Positions 30,911-37,168 of a DNA stretch of 37,168 nt are shown here, piece after piece; the stretch's first letter is position 1; the number at the start of each line of letters is the position of its first letter. The notes under the pieces are model-generated. The model saw nothing but the letters and a program-made list of their open reading frames with translations, had not been told where the DNA came from and did no database searches. Source of the stretch: Kitasatospora sp. SolWspMP-SS2h (GTDB taxonomy: Bacteria > Actinomycetota > Actinomycetes > Streptomycetales > Streptomycetaceae). The stretch spans positions 1-37,168 of the forward strand of contig NZ_QLLT01000045.1 of the NCBI RefSeq assembly GCF_003259315.1, in the 5' to 3' direction. The position numbers and the translations under genes were made by a program.

Positions 30911-30955
30911 GCTCCCGGCGCTCCCGGCGCTCCCGGCGCTCCCGGCGCTCCCGGC
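30911..30955. repeat. 9-bp tandem repeat, 5 copies
   Basis: GCTCCCGGC is repeated exactly five times, between the terpene synthase-like gene and the convergent SHOCT gene. There is no clear hairpin terminator here, so the repeat may serve that purpose. Confidence 0.9.
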
Positions 30956-30979
30956 ACCGTTCGAGCCGTGACGCGCCGC

Positions 30980-31333
30980 TCAGGCCAGCAGCCTGGCCTT
31001 CGCCGCGGCGAACTCCTCCGGGGTGAGCAGCCCCTGCTGCACCAGCTCCGCCAACCGGGTCAGCTTGTCCGCCACGTCCTCCCCGCCGGGAGCAGGGGCC
31101 GGAGCGGCGGCGGCGGGCACGGGTGCCGGCGCGGCCTGCTGCTGCGCGGCCCGGTCCTGCTCGGCCCGCAGCTCAGCGATCGCCTCGTCCTGGCCCTGCT
31201 CGTCGGCAGCCCGCCGGGCCCCGGCCCGGCCCGCGGCGTACGCGGCGCCGCCCACCACCAGCCCGCGGGCCAGCGGACGGCCCACCGGGCGGACCACCCG
31301 CACCGGCCGGATCGGCCTCATCGGTCGGAACAC
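30980..31333 (-). CDS. SHOCT domain-containing protein
   Basis: 117 aa. The N-terminus is Arg/Pro-rich (MFRPMRPIRPVRVVRPVGRPLARG), then a short hydrophobic VVGGAAYAAG. A Gln/Ala/Pro-rich low-complexity middle is followed by the C-terminal SHOCT motif (about 84-117, ADKLTRLAELVQQGLLTPEEFAAAKARLL). SHOCT domains are short oligomerisation or regulatory tails. The GTG start lies seven bases after the stop of the DUF6325 gene, so the two are co-transcribed. Function is unknown. Confidence 0.82.
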   Translation of the reverse strand: MFRPMRPIRPVRVVRPVGRPLARGLVVGGAAYAAGRAGARRAADEQGQDEAIAELRAEQDRAAQQQAAPAPVPAAAAPAPAPGGEDVADKLTRLAELVQQGLLTPEEFAAAKARLLA

Positions 31334-31340
31334 GCCGTCC

Positions 31341-31769
31341 TCACTCTCCCGCCGCGACGCGCGCCTCGGCGGCGCGGACGGCCTCTTCGATGTTCTCCGG
31401 CGGGATGCGCACCCCGGAGGCGATCCGGCCGCCGGCCGCGCGCAGCGCCGCGGCGGCCTCCTCGGCCCACAGGTGCTCGACCAGCACGATCAGCGCCGCG
31501 CTGCCGGGCTCCAGCAGTTCGGCCACCTCCTGGGCGTCCTCCGGCCCGATCAGCGGCAGCTCCTCCTCGTCCAGGCCCGCGACGCCCCGCAGGTGTGCGA
31601 AGTCGGTCAGCTCCCCGTAGGTCGCCTCGCCCCCGGCGTCCCGGACGACCGCCAGCGAGTCGATCACCCGGACCCCGGCCGCGTCCCGCAGGCGGACCAG
31701 CACGCCGGCCGCCTCGGCGGTGACGGTCGCCTCCGGGAAGGTCAGGACGAGCAGTTCGGCCGGTCCCAT
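31341..31769 (-). CDS. DUF6325 family protein
   Basis: 142 aa, resembling the DUF6325 (DUF1269-related) family: MGPAELLVLTFPEATVTAEAAGVLVRLRDAAGVRVIDSLAVVRDAGGEATYGELTDFAHL, then an acidic helix and WAEEAAAALRAAGGRIASGVRIPPENIEEAV. There is no signal peptide. Proteins of this type, often encoded beside SHOCT proteins as here, may act in stress adaptation, although this is not established. AAGGAGG precedes the ATG at 31769. A TATGCG string upstream (about 31816-31821, minus) is a weak -10. Confidence 0.8.
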   Translation of the reverse strand: MGPAELLVLTFPEATVTAEAAGVLVRLRDAAGVRVIDSLAVVRDAGGEATYGELTDFAHLRGVAGLDEEELPLIGPEDAQEVAELLEPGSAALIVLVEHLWAEEAAAALRAAGGRIASGVRIPPENIEEAVRAAEARVAAGE

Positions 31770-31975
31770 CGGGGGCCTCCTTCCGTGGGCGAATCCCCGG
31801 TGTTCCTCGTGTCGCGCATAGCGGGATCAGATCACACGGATGCCGCAGGGGCGCGGCACGCCACGCGGTCGGCGGACCGGCCCCGGCTCCGGGTGGCCCA
31901 AGGCGGCTGGCGGCCGGCGGCCCGCCGTGGTCCCGTCGAGGCAGGACAAGATCCACCGTCAAGGAGCCACCCGCC

Positions 31976-32302
31976 ATGACCATCGCCGTCGACAAACTCT
32001 CCGACCCGGCCGTCCGCCGCCTGCTCGGCGCCGTCAACTCCGGTGACCGGGACGCCTTCTTCGCCGCCCTGACCGAGGACGCCACGATGTCCGACGACGG
32101 CTCGGAGCGCGACCTGGCGGACTGGGTGGACCGGGAGATCTTCTCCTCGCACGGGCACATCGAGGTGCAGACCGAGAAGTCCGGCGGGCGCGCCGTGGTC
32201 GCCGACTACCGCAACGACACCTGGGGCGAGATGCGCACCGCCTGGCGCTTCACCGTCGCCCCGGACGGCCGGGTCAGCCGCTTCGAGACGGGCCAGGCCT
32301 GA
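31976..32302 (+). CDS. NTF2-like / SnoaL-fold protein
   Basis: 108 aa with the layout of the nuclear transport factor 2-like fold: N-terminal helix DPAVRRLLGAVNSGDRDAFFAALTEDATMSDDGSERDLADWVDREIF, then strands ending VADYRNDTWGEMRTAWRFTVAPDGRVSRFETG. Family members are diverse small-molecule binding proteins or enzymes, so no activity can be assigned. AAGGAG lies upstream of the ATG. It is a single gene facing the convergent esterase gene. Confidence 0.78.
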   Translation: MTIAVDKLSDPAVRRLLGAVNSGDRDAFFAALTEDATMSDDGSERDLADWVDREIFSSHGHIEVQTEKSGGRAVVADYRNDTWGEMRTAWRFTVAPDGRVSRFETGQA

Positions 32303-32359
32303 CGCCCGGCCCGGCCCCGCGCCGTCCGTTCCGCCCGCTCCCGGGCGCCGGTCTCAGCC

Positions 32360-32414
32360 CCGCCAGGCACTGCCGGACGGCTCAGCCCCGCTCCGCCAGG
32401 CACCGCCGGACGGC
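32360..32414. repeat. Duplicated 3' end of the esterase gene
   Basis: Bases 32360-32381 and 32393-32414 are 21/22 identical, each with a CTCAGCCCC run just to the left. The right copy encodes the last residues of the serine hydrolase. The left copy lies just past its stop codon, so a roughly 30-bp unit containing the gene's end has been duplicated. Confidence 0.75.
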
Positions 32415-33611
32415 GGCGATCAGCGCCCGGGAGCGGACGTCCCCGGTGACGCCCGGCTGCATGCCGTTGGTGACGTAGCCGAAGCCGATGCCCAGCTCCG
32501 GGTCGGCGAAGCCCAGCGAACCGCCCCGGCCCGGGTGGCCGAAGCTCGCCGGGGAGGCCATCGGCGAGGTGCCGCCGTGCCGGAAGAAGCCCTGGCCGAA
32601 GACGGTGTTGACGATCAGCACCCGGTCCGGTCCCTGCACCGAGGGGCCGGCCGCCTCGGCCAGCGTGCCGGGCTCGAACAGCGCGGGCAGCCGCTGCCCG
32701 GGCGCGTCGGCCCGGTCGGCGGCGCCGATCAGCGCCGCGTAGAACCGGGCCAGCGAACGGGCGGTGCCGATCCCGCCCGCGCCCGGCACCTCGACCGCCT
32801 GCACCGCCGGGTCGTTCAGGTCCACGCTGCTGCGCACCGCGCCGAACGAGCGGGCGGTCAGCGAGTGCGGGTCCCGGTAGGCGTCCAGCACGGACTGCTT
32901 GGGGCGCATCCGCATCCCGCCGGGCGCGAGCCGGGCCGCCTCCGGCGCGGGCAGGTCGACCAGCCGGCCGACCCGGCCGGCCGCGGCGGGGGGCAGGCCG
33001 ATCCACAGGTCCAGGCCGAGCGGGGCGGCGATCTCCTCCGCGAAGTACCGGCCCACGCTGCGGCCCCCGGCCCGCCGGACCACCTCGCCGACCAGCCAGC
33101 CGAAGGTCAGCGGGTGGTACCCGTGCGCGGTGCCGGGCTCCCAGGCGGGGGCCTGGGCGGCGACGGCCGCGGCGGCCGGCTCCCAGGCCAGCACGTCCTC
33201 GATCCGCAGCGGCACGTCCAGCGCGGGCAGCCCGGCCTGGTGCGAGAGCAGCCAGCGCACCGGCACCCGCCCCTTCCCGGCCTGCGCGAACTCCGGCCAG
33301 TACGAGGCCACCGGCGCGTCCAGGTCGAGCAGCCCGCGCTGCGCGAGGTGCAGCGCGGCGGAGGCGGTCAGCCCCTTGGTGACGGACCGCAGCACCTGCG
33401 CCGTCCCCTCCCCCCAGCCGACCGCCGGGGCCGGCCGGGCCCCGACCTCCGGCCGGGCGTCCCCGCCCCACAGGTCGACCACCTTCCGCCCGTCGAGGTA
33501 CAGCGCGAAGGCCGCGCCCAACTCCCCGTACTCCCGGAAGTTGCCCGCGAAAGCCTCCCGGACCGGCTCGAACCCGGCCGCCGCGAACCCCTGGATCTGC
33601 TGGTTCTCCAC
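32382..33611 (-). CDS. Serine hydrolase, beta-lactamase/EstB-type esterase
   Basis: 409 aa of the class C beta-lactamase-fold esterase family (EstB-like). The nucleophile motif SxxK is SVTK (76-79). The general-base Tyr is probably Tyr165 in YHPLTFGWLVGEVVRR. A C-terminal FGHPGRGGSLGF provides the third motif. There is no signal peptide, so a cytosolic esterase or peptidase activity is more likely than antibiotic resistance. The start is GTG at 33611. Its 3' end is duplicated just past the stop. Confidence 0.87.
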   Translation of the reverse strand: MENQQIQGFAAAGFEPVREAFAGNFREYGELGAAFALYLDGRKVVDLWGGDARPEVGARPAPAVGWGEGTAQVLRSVTKGLTASAALHLAQRGLLDLDAPVASYWPEFAQAGKGRVPVRWLLSHQAGLPALDVPLRIEDVLAWEPAAAAVAAQAPAWEPGTAHGYHPLTFGWLVGEVVRRAGGRSVGRYFAEEIAAPLGLDLWIGLPPAAAGRVGRLVDLPAPEAARLAPGGMRMRPKQSVLDAYRDPHSLTARSFGAVRSSVDLNDPAVQAVEVPGAGGIGTARSLARFYAALIGAADRADAPGQRLPALFEPGTLAEAAGPSVQGPDRVLIVNTVFGQGFFRHGGTSPMASPASFGHPGRGGSLGFADPELGIGFGYVTNGMQPGVTGDVRSRALIAAVRRCLAERG

Positions 33612-33695
33612 CCTTCCACCCTAGACAACCGCGCTCCCCCGCGATCACTTCGCGGTCCTCCGGGGTCCCCCGGGTTGCTCCGGGTTGCTCCGGCG

Positions 33696-34049
33696 TCACT
33701 CCACCGTCCACCCGATGTGCCCGATGCCCGAGGAGTAGACGGCGCAGTGGCCGGAGGACTCCTCGGTCCGGCCCGGCAGGGCCGTCACCGAGTTGCCCGT
33801 CACGTCCGGCGCCCAGCCGCAGACGATGTCGGCGTGGAAGGTGACCGGGGAGCCGGTGTTGTTGGTGCAGTCGACGCCTCCGTACAGCGGGTCGTTGTGG
33901 TGGATCCAGGTGGTGCAGTCCAGGCCCGAACGGACCGACCCGACGGCGGCGGCGGCCCGGGCTGGGGCCGGGGCGGCCGAGGCGGGCAGCGCGGTGCCGA
34001 ACGCGACCAGGGCGGCGGCGACGGACAGGACGGCGGCGCGGTTCTTCAA
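33696..34049 (-). CDS. Small secreted protein with four cysteines
   Basis: 117 aa. A Sec signal peptide (LKNRAAVLSVAAALVAFGTALPASA, cleavage near ASA-APA) is followed by an Ala-rich stretch and a mature domain of about 80 residues. The domain has four Cys in the order DCTTW, DCTNN, VCGW and HCAV, suggesting two disulfides. I do not recognise the family, which is of the type found as uncharacterised secreted proteins in Streptomyces. The TTG start at 34049 is chosen because GAGGAG lies just upstream and it gives a clean signal peptide. A longer reading frame extends across the divergent Nudix promoter and is unlikely. Confidence 0.72.
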   Translation of the reverse strand: MKNRAAVLSVAAALVAFGTALPASAAPAPARAAAAVGSVRSGLDCTTWIHHNDPLYGGVDCTNNTGSPVTFHADIVCGWAPDVTGNSVTALPGRTEESSGHCAVYSSGIGHIGWTVE

Positions 34050-34157
34050 CTCTGCTCCTCGGATCGGTTCCTGACGTTCCGTCCGGGTCATTCCCGGGCC
34101 GATCCCTGCGTATACCAACTCTTTCGGGTGACGCCGCCGCGGACCGCCGGCGCCCGC

Positions 34158-34163
34158 CACAAT
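34158..34163 (+). promoter_or_regulatory. -10 of a leaderless Nudix transcript
   Basis: CACAAT ends seven bases before the ATG at 34171, the spacing expected for a leaderless mRNA. An upstream in-frame ATG at 34162 lies inside the hexamer and is therefore not the start. Confidence 0.6.
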
Positions 34164-34170
34164 GGCGGAC

Positions 34171-34743
34171 ATGGACACTCCCGCCACCGGCCCGGCCACC
34201 GGCTCCGACGCCGGCCCCTTCACCGGCCCCGCCACCCACCTCGACGAGATCCTCGACGTGGTCGACGAACAGGACCGGGTGCTGCGTACCGCCCCCCGCT
34301 CCGAGGTCTACCGCGACGGCCTGATCCACCGCTGCGTCTTCGTCCTGGTCCGCGACCCGCGGGGCCGGATCTTCACCCACCGCCGCACCGACACCAAGGC
34401 GTTCGCCCCCGGCGCCCACGACTGCTTCGTCGGCGGCGTGGTCGGCGCCGGCGAGAGCTACCCCGAGGCCGCCGTCCGGGAGGCCGAGGAGGAGCTCGGC
34501 GTCACCGGCATCCGCACCCGCCCGCTGTTCCGCTTCCTCTACACCGACGGCGACCGCTACAGCTGGTGGTCCGACGTCCACGAGGCCGAGTGGGACGGCC
34601 CGGTGCACCCCCAGGAGTCCGAGGTCGCCTGGTACGACTGGCTCACCGAGGAGCAGCTCGCCGAACGGCTCACCAGCTGGGAGTTCGTCCCGGACGGCCG
34701 CGAGGCGTACCGCCGCTACCTGGAGCGGCGCGCCACCGCCTGA
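34171..34743 (+). CDS. Nudix hydrolase
   Basis: 190 aa. The Nudix box GGVVGAGESYPEAAVREAEEELGV has the full GX5EX7REUXEEXGU pattern, so it should hydrolyse a nucleoside diphosphate linked to another group with Mg2+. The region before it (DEILDVVDEQDRVLRTAPRSEVYRDGLIHRCVFVLVRDPRGRIFTHRRT) resembles the isopentenyl-diphosphate isomerase/YfcD-type branch. Substrate is unknown. The ATG at 34171 follows a CACAAT -10 by seven bases. About 20 residues of Pro/Thr-rich tail precede the fold. It is followed within 100 bp by a TetR gene. Confidence 0.88.
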   Translation: MDTPATGPATGSDAGPFTGPATHLDEILDVVDEQDRVLRTAPRSEVYRDGLIHRCVFVLVRDPRGRIFTHRRTDTKAFAPGAHDCFVGGVVGAGESYPEAAVREAEEELGVTGIRTRPLFRFLYTDGDRYSWWSDVHEAEWDGPVHPQESEVAWYDWLTEEQLAERLTSWEFVPDGREAYRRYLERRATA

Positions 34744-34821
34744 CCGCCGACCGTCCCGCCCCGTCCCGCCGCCCCGGCCGCGCCCCCGGGCCCTCGTCGC
34801 CCCCGGCCGGGCCCGAAGAAC

Positions 34822-34827
34822 TAGGGT
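34822..34827 (+). promoter_or_regulatory. -10 of a leaderless TetR transcript
   Basis: TAGGGT ends seven bases before the ATG at 34835, again suggesting a leaderless transcript. No clear -35 or palindrome is visible. Confidence 0.5.
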
Positions 34828-34834
34828 GGGCCGC

Positions 34835-35626
34835 ATGGCTTCCCGTACGCCGCCCGCGGCCCCCCTCGCGGAGGAACAGCGTCCCGCCTCCCGCGCGCCC
34901 CGGCGGCGGCTGAGCGTCGACGAGCGCCGCGAGCAGCTGATCGCGGTGGCGCTCCAGCTGTTCTCGGACCGCGCGCCCGAGGACGTCTCGATCGACGACA
35001 TCGCCGCCGCCGCGGGCGCCTCCCGCCCGCTGGTGTACCACTACTTCCCGGGCAAGCAGGCCCTGTACGAGGAGGCGCTGCGCCGGGCCGGGCGCGAGCT
35101 GGCCGGGCGGTTCGAGGAGCCCGGCGAGGGTCCGCTCTCCGAGCGGCTGTACCGCGTCATGGGCCGCTACCTCGACTTCGTGCAGTCCCACGCGGCCGGT
35201 TTCACCGCCCTGCTGCGCGGCGGCTCGGTCGCCGCCAGCCCGGACGCGGACGCCGTCATCGACCAGGTCCGGCGGGCCGCGCAGGAGCAGATCCTGCTGC
35301 ACCTCGGCGTCCCGGTGCCCAGCCCGGCCCTGCGCCGGACCGTCCGGGCCTGGATCGCCAACGCCGAGATCAGCTCGCTGGACTGGCTCTCCGACCGGCC
35401 CGTCCCGGTCGAGGCGCTCCAGCTCCAGCTGGTCCAGGAGCTGGTCGCGGCGCTCGCCGTCACCGCCACCCGCGACCCGGAACTGGCCGCCCTGCTCGGC
35501 GAGTTCTTCGCCACCGAACGCCCCGACGGGCCGACCGCCCGGCTGCTCCGCGACCTCGCCGCGACCTTCGCCGCCCCCGCCCTCACCGAGTCCCTGTTCC
35601 GGCTCGCCGCCCCGCCCGCCCCCTGA
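34835..35626 (+). CDS. TetR family transcriptional regulator
   Basis: 263 aa, longer than the family average because of an N-terminal tail (about 1-25, Pro/Ala/Arg-rich) and C-terminal extension. The helix-turn-helix spans about 30-75: RREQLIAVALQLFSDRAPEDVSIDDIAAAAGASRPLVYHYFPGKQALYEEALRRAG, including the conserved YHYFPGK. The ligand domain follows. Target genes are not evident. The ATG at 34835 is preceded by a TAGGGT -10 at leaderless spacing; an in-frame ATG at 34826 lies inside that hexamer. Confidence 0.88.
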   Translation: MASRTPPAAPLAEEQRPASRAPRRRLSVDERREQLIAVALQLFSDRAPEDVSIDDIAAAAGASRPLVYHYFPGKQALYEEALRRAGRELAGRFEEPGEGPLSERLYRVMGRYLDFVQSHAAGFTALLRGGSVAASPDADAVIDQVRRAAQEQILLHLGVPVPSPALRRTVRAWIANAEISSLDWLSDRPVPVEALQLQLVQELVAALAVTATRDPELAALLGEFFATERPDGPTARLLRDLAATFAAPALTESLFRLAAPPAP

Positions 35627-35672
35627 CCTCCCGTCGCCCCCGGCCAACCCGCCGTCCGCGCCGTCGCGGTCT

Positions 35673-35680
35673 GATAAGAA
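35673..35680 (+). promoter_or_regulatory. Candidate -10 for the right-edge gene
   Basis: GATAAGAA is an AT-rich -10-like string about 45 bp before the ATG at 35723, in an otherwise GC-rich region. GAGGGGG before the ATG is the ribosome binding site. No clear -35 is visible. Confidence 0.4.
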
Positions 35681-35722
35681 TTGGCTGAACTGTCCACACC
35701 CGAGAACGAGGGGGCTCGGCGA

Positions 35723-37168
35723 ATGACGCAGGACGGCTTCGCCGCCGCAGACCGGATCACGGCCACGCTGGACGCGGCGTGCGCCGCACTTCTCGGCAGC
35801 CGCGCCACCCACTACCGGGCCGACGCGCTCACCGCGTTCCGCCGCTCCGAACACCCCGCCGCCAAGGCCCTGTTCGGCCTGCGGATCAGCCAGATCGGCC
35901 CCGGCCTGCTCGCCGTGCCCCGGCTCGGCACCGTCGTCGAGGTGTCCGGCAACCGCCGTCCGAACGCCGCCGCCGGCCGCGAGGCCGTCCCGGTGCTGGC
36001 CCAGCGCTACGGGGCGTCGGCGCTCGGACTGACCGACGTGTCGGCGGCCTCCGCGCTGCGGCTCTCCGCCGAGCCGGTCGGGCTGGACGAGGAGGGCGTG
36101 GCCGGGTTCACCCGGGCGCTCGCCGCGCTCGCGGAGCCGAGGGCGACGGTGGCGCCCGACGAGCTGCCGACCGGCTCGGGGGTGGAGGCCCGGCTGGTGG
36201 TGCCGCCCGCGTTCCACACCCTGACCGTCCGCGGCTCGGGCAACGCGCTCTCCGCGCACCTGGCGGAGACCGCCGAGGAGGTGTTCTCGGGCGGCACCCC
36301 GGCCGAGCGCAACGACTTCGCGGTGGTCGCGGCGATGCTGGCCGAGCGGTTCGCGGCGGCGGACGTCGCGTACGCGGGGGTCGGCGCCCTGCTGGTGAAC
36401 GGCCGGCGCTCCCGGGTGTCGCTGGTGGTGTCGACCGTCCGGTGCGCCCAGCCGATCCAGGACCTGGCGGTGGACCTGTCCACCGAGCGCCCGTACGCCG
36501 AGGTGTGGACGGTGCTGCTGCCGTCCGGCCCGGCCGCGCTGCTGGTGGAGACCCGGGCCGTCCCCGCGCTGAAGGAGCTGCGGGACGAGAGCCCGAGCGG
36601 CCGGGTGGTGAGCACCGCGGTCGAGGCGTTCCTGCCGATGCCGGACGGCGCCACCGTGCTGACCGTCCAGCTGACCACCTCGGACACCGAGGACTGGGAC
36701 GTGTACACCGAGGTCTTCGCGGACCTGCTCTGCACGGTCCAACTCGCCTGGGACGGCGTGGCGGTGGCCCCGACCCCGGTCCCGGTGGGCCGGACCGTCC
36801 CGGCGCAGCCGCCAGCCGCACCCGCACCCGCGACGGTGCCCGCGCAGGCCGCCGTCCCGACCCCCGCCCCGACGGCGCCGACGGCCCCGCCGGTACAGGC
36901 CCCGACGCCGGTCGCCGCGCCCGAACAGCCCGACAGCCCGTCGGGGACGGCGGTACGGGTACCGCCCTCCGACTTCAATCCGTTCGGCACCCCGGCCCCG
37001 GGCGACCTGCCCGCCCAGACCACCGCCTCCCCGGTGCCGGCCTCCACGGACGCGTTCGCCACGCCCACCACCGCCCCGGCCGCCGCCGAGGAGCGGGAGG
37101 AGGCCGACCCCACCAAGGGCCGACTGGTCAACGTCCCGCCCCCGGACTTCAACCCCTTCGCCGCAACC
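35723..37168 (+). CDS. Unrecognised protein with Pro-rich tail and repeated DFNPF motif (3' truncated)
   Basis: 482 codons are open to the window edge with no stop, so the protein is longer. Residues 1 to about 350 look folded and cytosolic, with alternating strands and helices (for example RLGTVVEVSGNRRPN, RNDFAVVAAMLAERFAAADVAYAGVGALLVNGRRSRVSLVVSTVRC, DWDVYTEVFADLLCTVQLAWDG). From about 355 onward it is Pro/Ala/Thr-rich and probably disordered. Two copies of the motif VxVPPxDFNPF occur in this tail, at 411-421 and 469-479. I do not recognise the family. There is no signal peptide. The ATG has GAGGGGG upstream. It resembles large actinobacterial scaffold or secretion-associated proteins only in composition. 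Confidence 0.8.
   Translation, partial: MTQDGFAAADRITATLDAACAALLGSRATHYRADALTAFRRSEHPAAKALFGLRISQIGPGLLAVPRLGTVVEVSGNRRPNAAAGREAVPVLAQRYGASALGLTDVSAASALRLSAEPVGLDEEGVAGFTRALAALAEPRATVAPDELPTGSGVEARLVVPPAFHTLTVRGSGNALSAHLAETAEEVFSGGTPAERNDFAVVAAMLAERFAAADVAYAGVGALLVNGRRSRVSLVVSTVRCAQPIQDLAVDLSTERPYAEVWTVLLPSGPAALLVETRAVPALKELRDESPSGRVVSTAVEAFLPMPDGATVLTVQLTTSDTEDWDVYTEVFADLLCTVQLAWDGVAVAPTPVPVGRTVPAQPPAAPAPATVPAQAAVPTPAPTAPTAPPVQAPTPVAAPEQPDSPSGTAVRVPPSDFNPFGTPAPGDLPAQTTASPVPASTDAFATPTTAPAAAEEREEADPTKGRLVNVPPPDFNPFAAT

Noticed and set aside
26622..31769. Large biosynthetic gene cluster around the terpene synthase-like gene
   Set aside because: Only the LAL regulator and the synthase-like gene are plausible members. 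No prenyltransferase, P450, methyltransferase or transporter gene lies beside them.
32382..33611. Antibiotic-resistance beta-lactamase
   Set aside because: SxxK is present but there is no signal peptide, and the sequence is EstB-like. Esterase is the more economical reading.
34050..34235. Longer start for the secreted four-Cys protein (frame open to 34235)
   Set aside because: It would bury the signal peptide and overlap the divergent Nudix promoter. The TTG at 34049 has GAGGAG and a clean signal sequence.

Overview
The window is about 37 kb of very GC-rich DNA with strong third-position GC bias. The gene families point to Streptomycetaceae (Streptomyces or Kitasatospora): DUF6421, a DUF5753/DUF397 regulator set, a MalR-controlled malEFG-aglA operon without its own ATPase, an RPF-LysM-NlpC/P60 hydrolase behind a cyclic di-AMP riboswitch, and several probably leaderless genes. 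The left edge carries, on the minus strand, the conserved leader of an rRNA operon whose 16S gene must lie just outside the window. I see no phage, transposon, CRISPR array or tRNA gene. This reads as chromosomal core or semi-core DNA.

Layout. 1-500: rrn leader and promoters, then a strong terminator. 503-3758 (-): DUF6421, an SDR oxidoreductase and a threonine aldolase-type PLP enzyme, joined by ATGA overlaps. 4176-6051 (+): a DUF5134 membrane protein and an M56 metallopeptidase. 6202-8263: a divergent MarR regulator and MFS exporter with a shared operator. 8603-10866: a WhiJ-like set (XRE/DUF5753 regulator, RsbW-like ATPase, DUF397 protein) with a repeated TGCACGTGCA site. 11215-12114 (+): a CbiX-like protein lacking a key His. 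12363-14540 (-): an exported G8/beta-helix protein. 14887-16514 (+): a Crp-type site, promoter, c-di-AMP riboswitch and muralytic enzyme. 16628-18889 (+): an orphan VapB-like antitoxin and a FadD-type acyl-CoA ligase. 19014-25290 (-): the maltose/maltodextrin operon malE-malF-malG-aglA-malR with a MalR-type operator. 25448-26518 (-): galM. 26622-30891: a large LAL-type regulator divergent from a terpene synthase-like gene. 30980-31769 (-): a DUF6325/SHOCT pair. 31976-35626: an NTF2-like protein, a beta-lactamase-fold esterase, a small secreted protein, a leaderless Nudix hydrolase and a TetR regulator. 35723 to the right edge (+): a long unrecognised protein with a proline-rich tail and a repeated VxVPPxDFNPF motif, cut by the window.

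How the genes work together. The mal block is a complete inducible uptake and hydrolysis pathway (binding lipoprotein, two permeases, intracellular alpha-glucosidase, repressor), with galM next door for sugar mutarotation; the transport ATPase is presumably the shared MsiK encoded elsewhere. The muralytic enzyme appears to be controlled by two nucleotide messengers, cAMP through a Crp-type site and c-di-AMP through the riboswitch. The WhiJ-like set and the LAL/terpene synthase pair are the most likely development or specialised-metabolism modules.

The most promising unusual items are: the terpene synthase-like protein, which keeps DDxxD and the RY pair but has Ala at the NSE Asn and Gly at the pyrophosphate-sensor Arg; the palindromic sites shared across the WhiJ-like set; the divergent MarR/MFS promoters with operators in the spacers; the repeated DFNPF motif at the right edge; and a recurring habit of short tandem repeats just downstream of genes. 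All family assignments are by eye from the translated sequence, with no database search.
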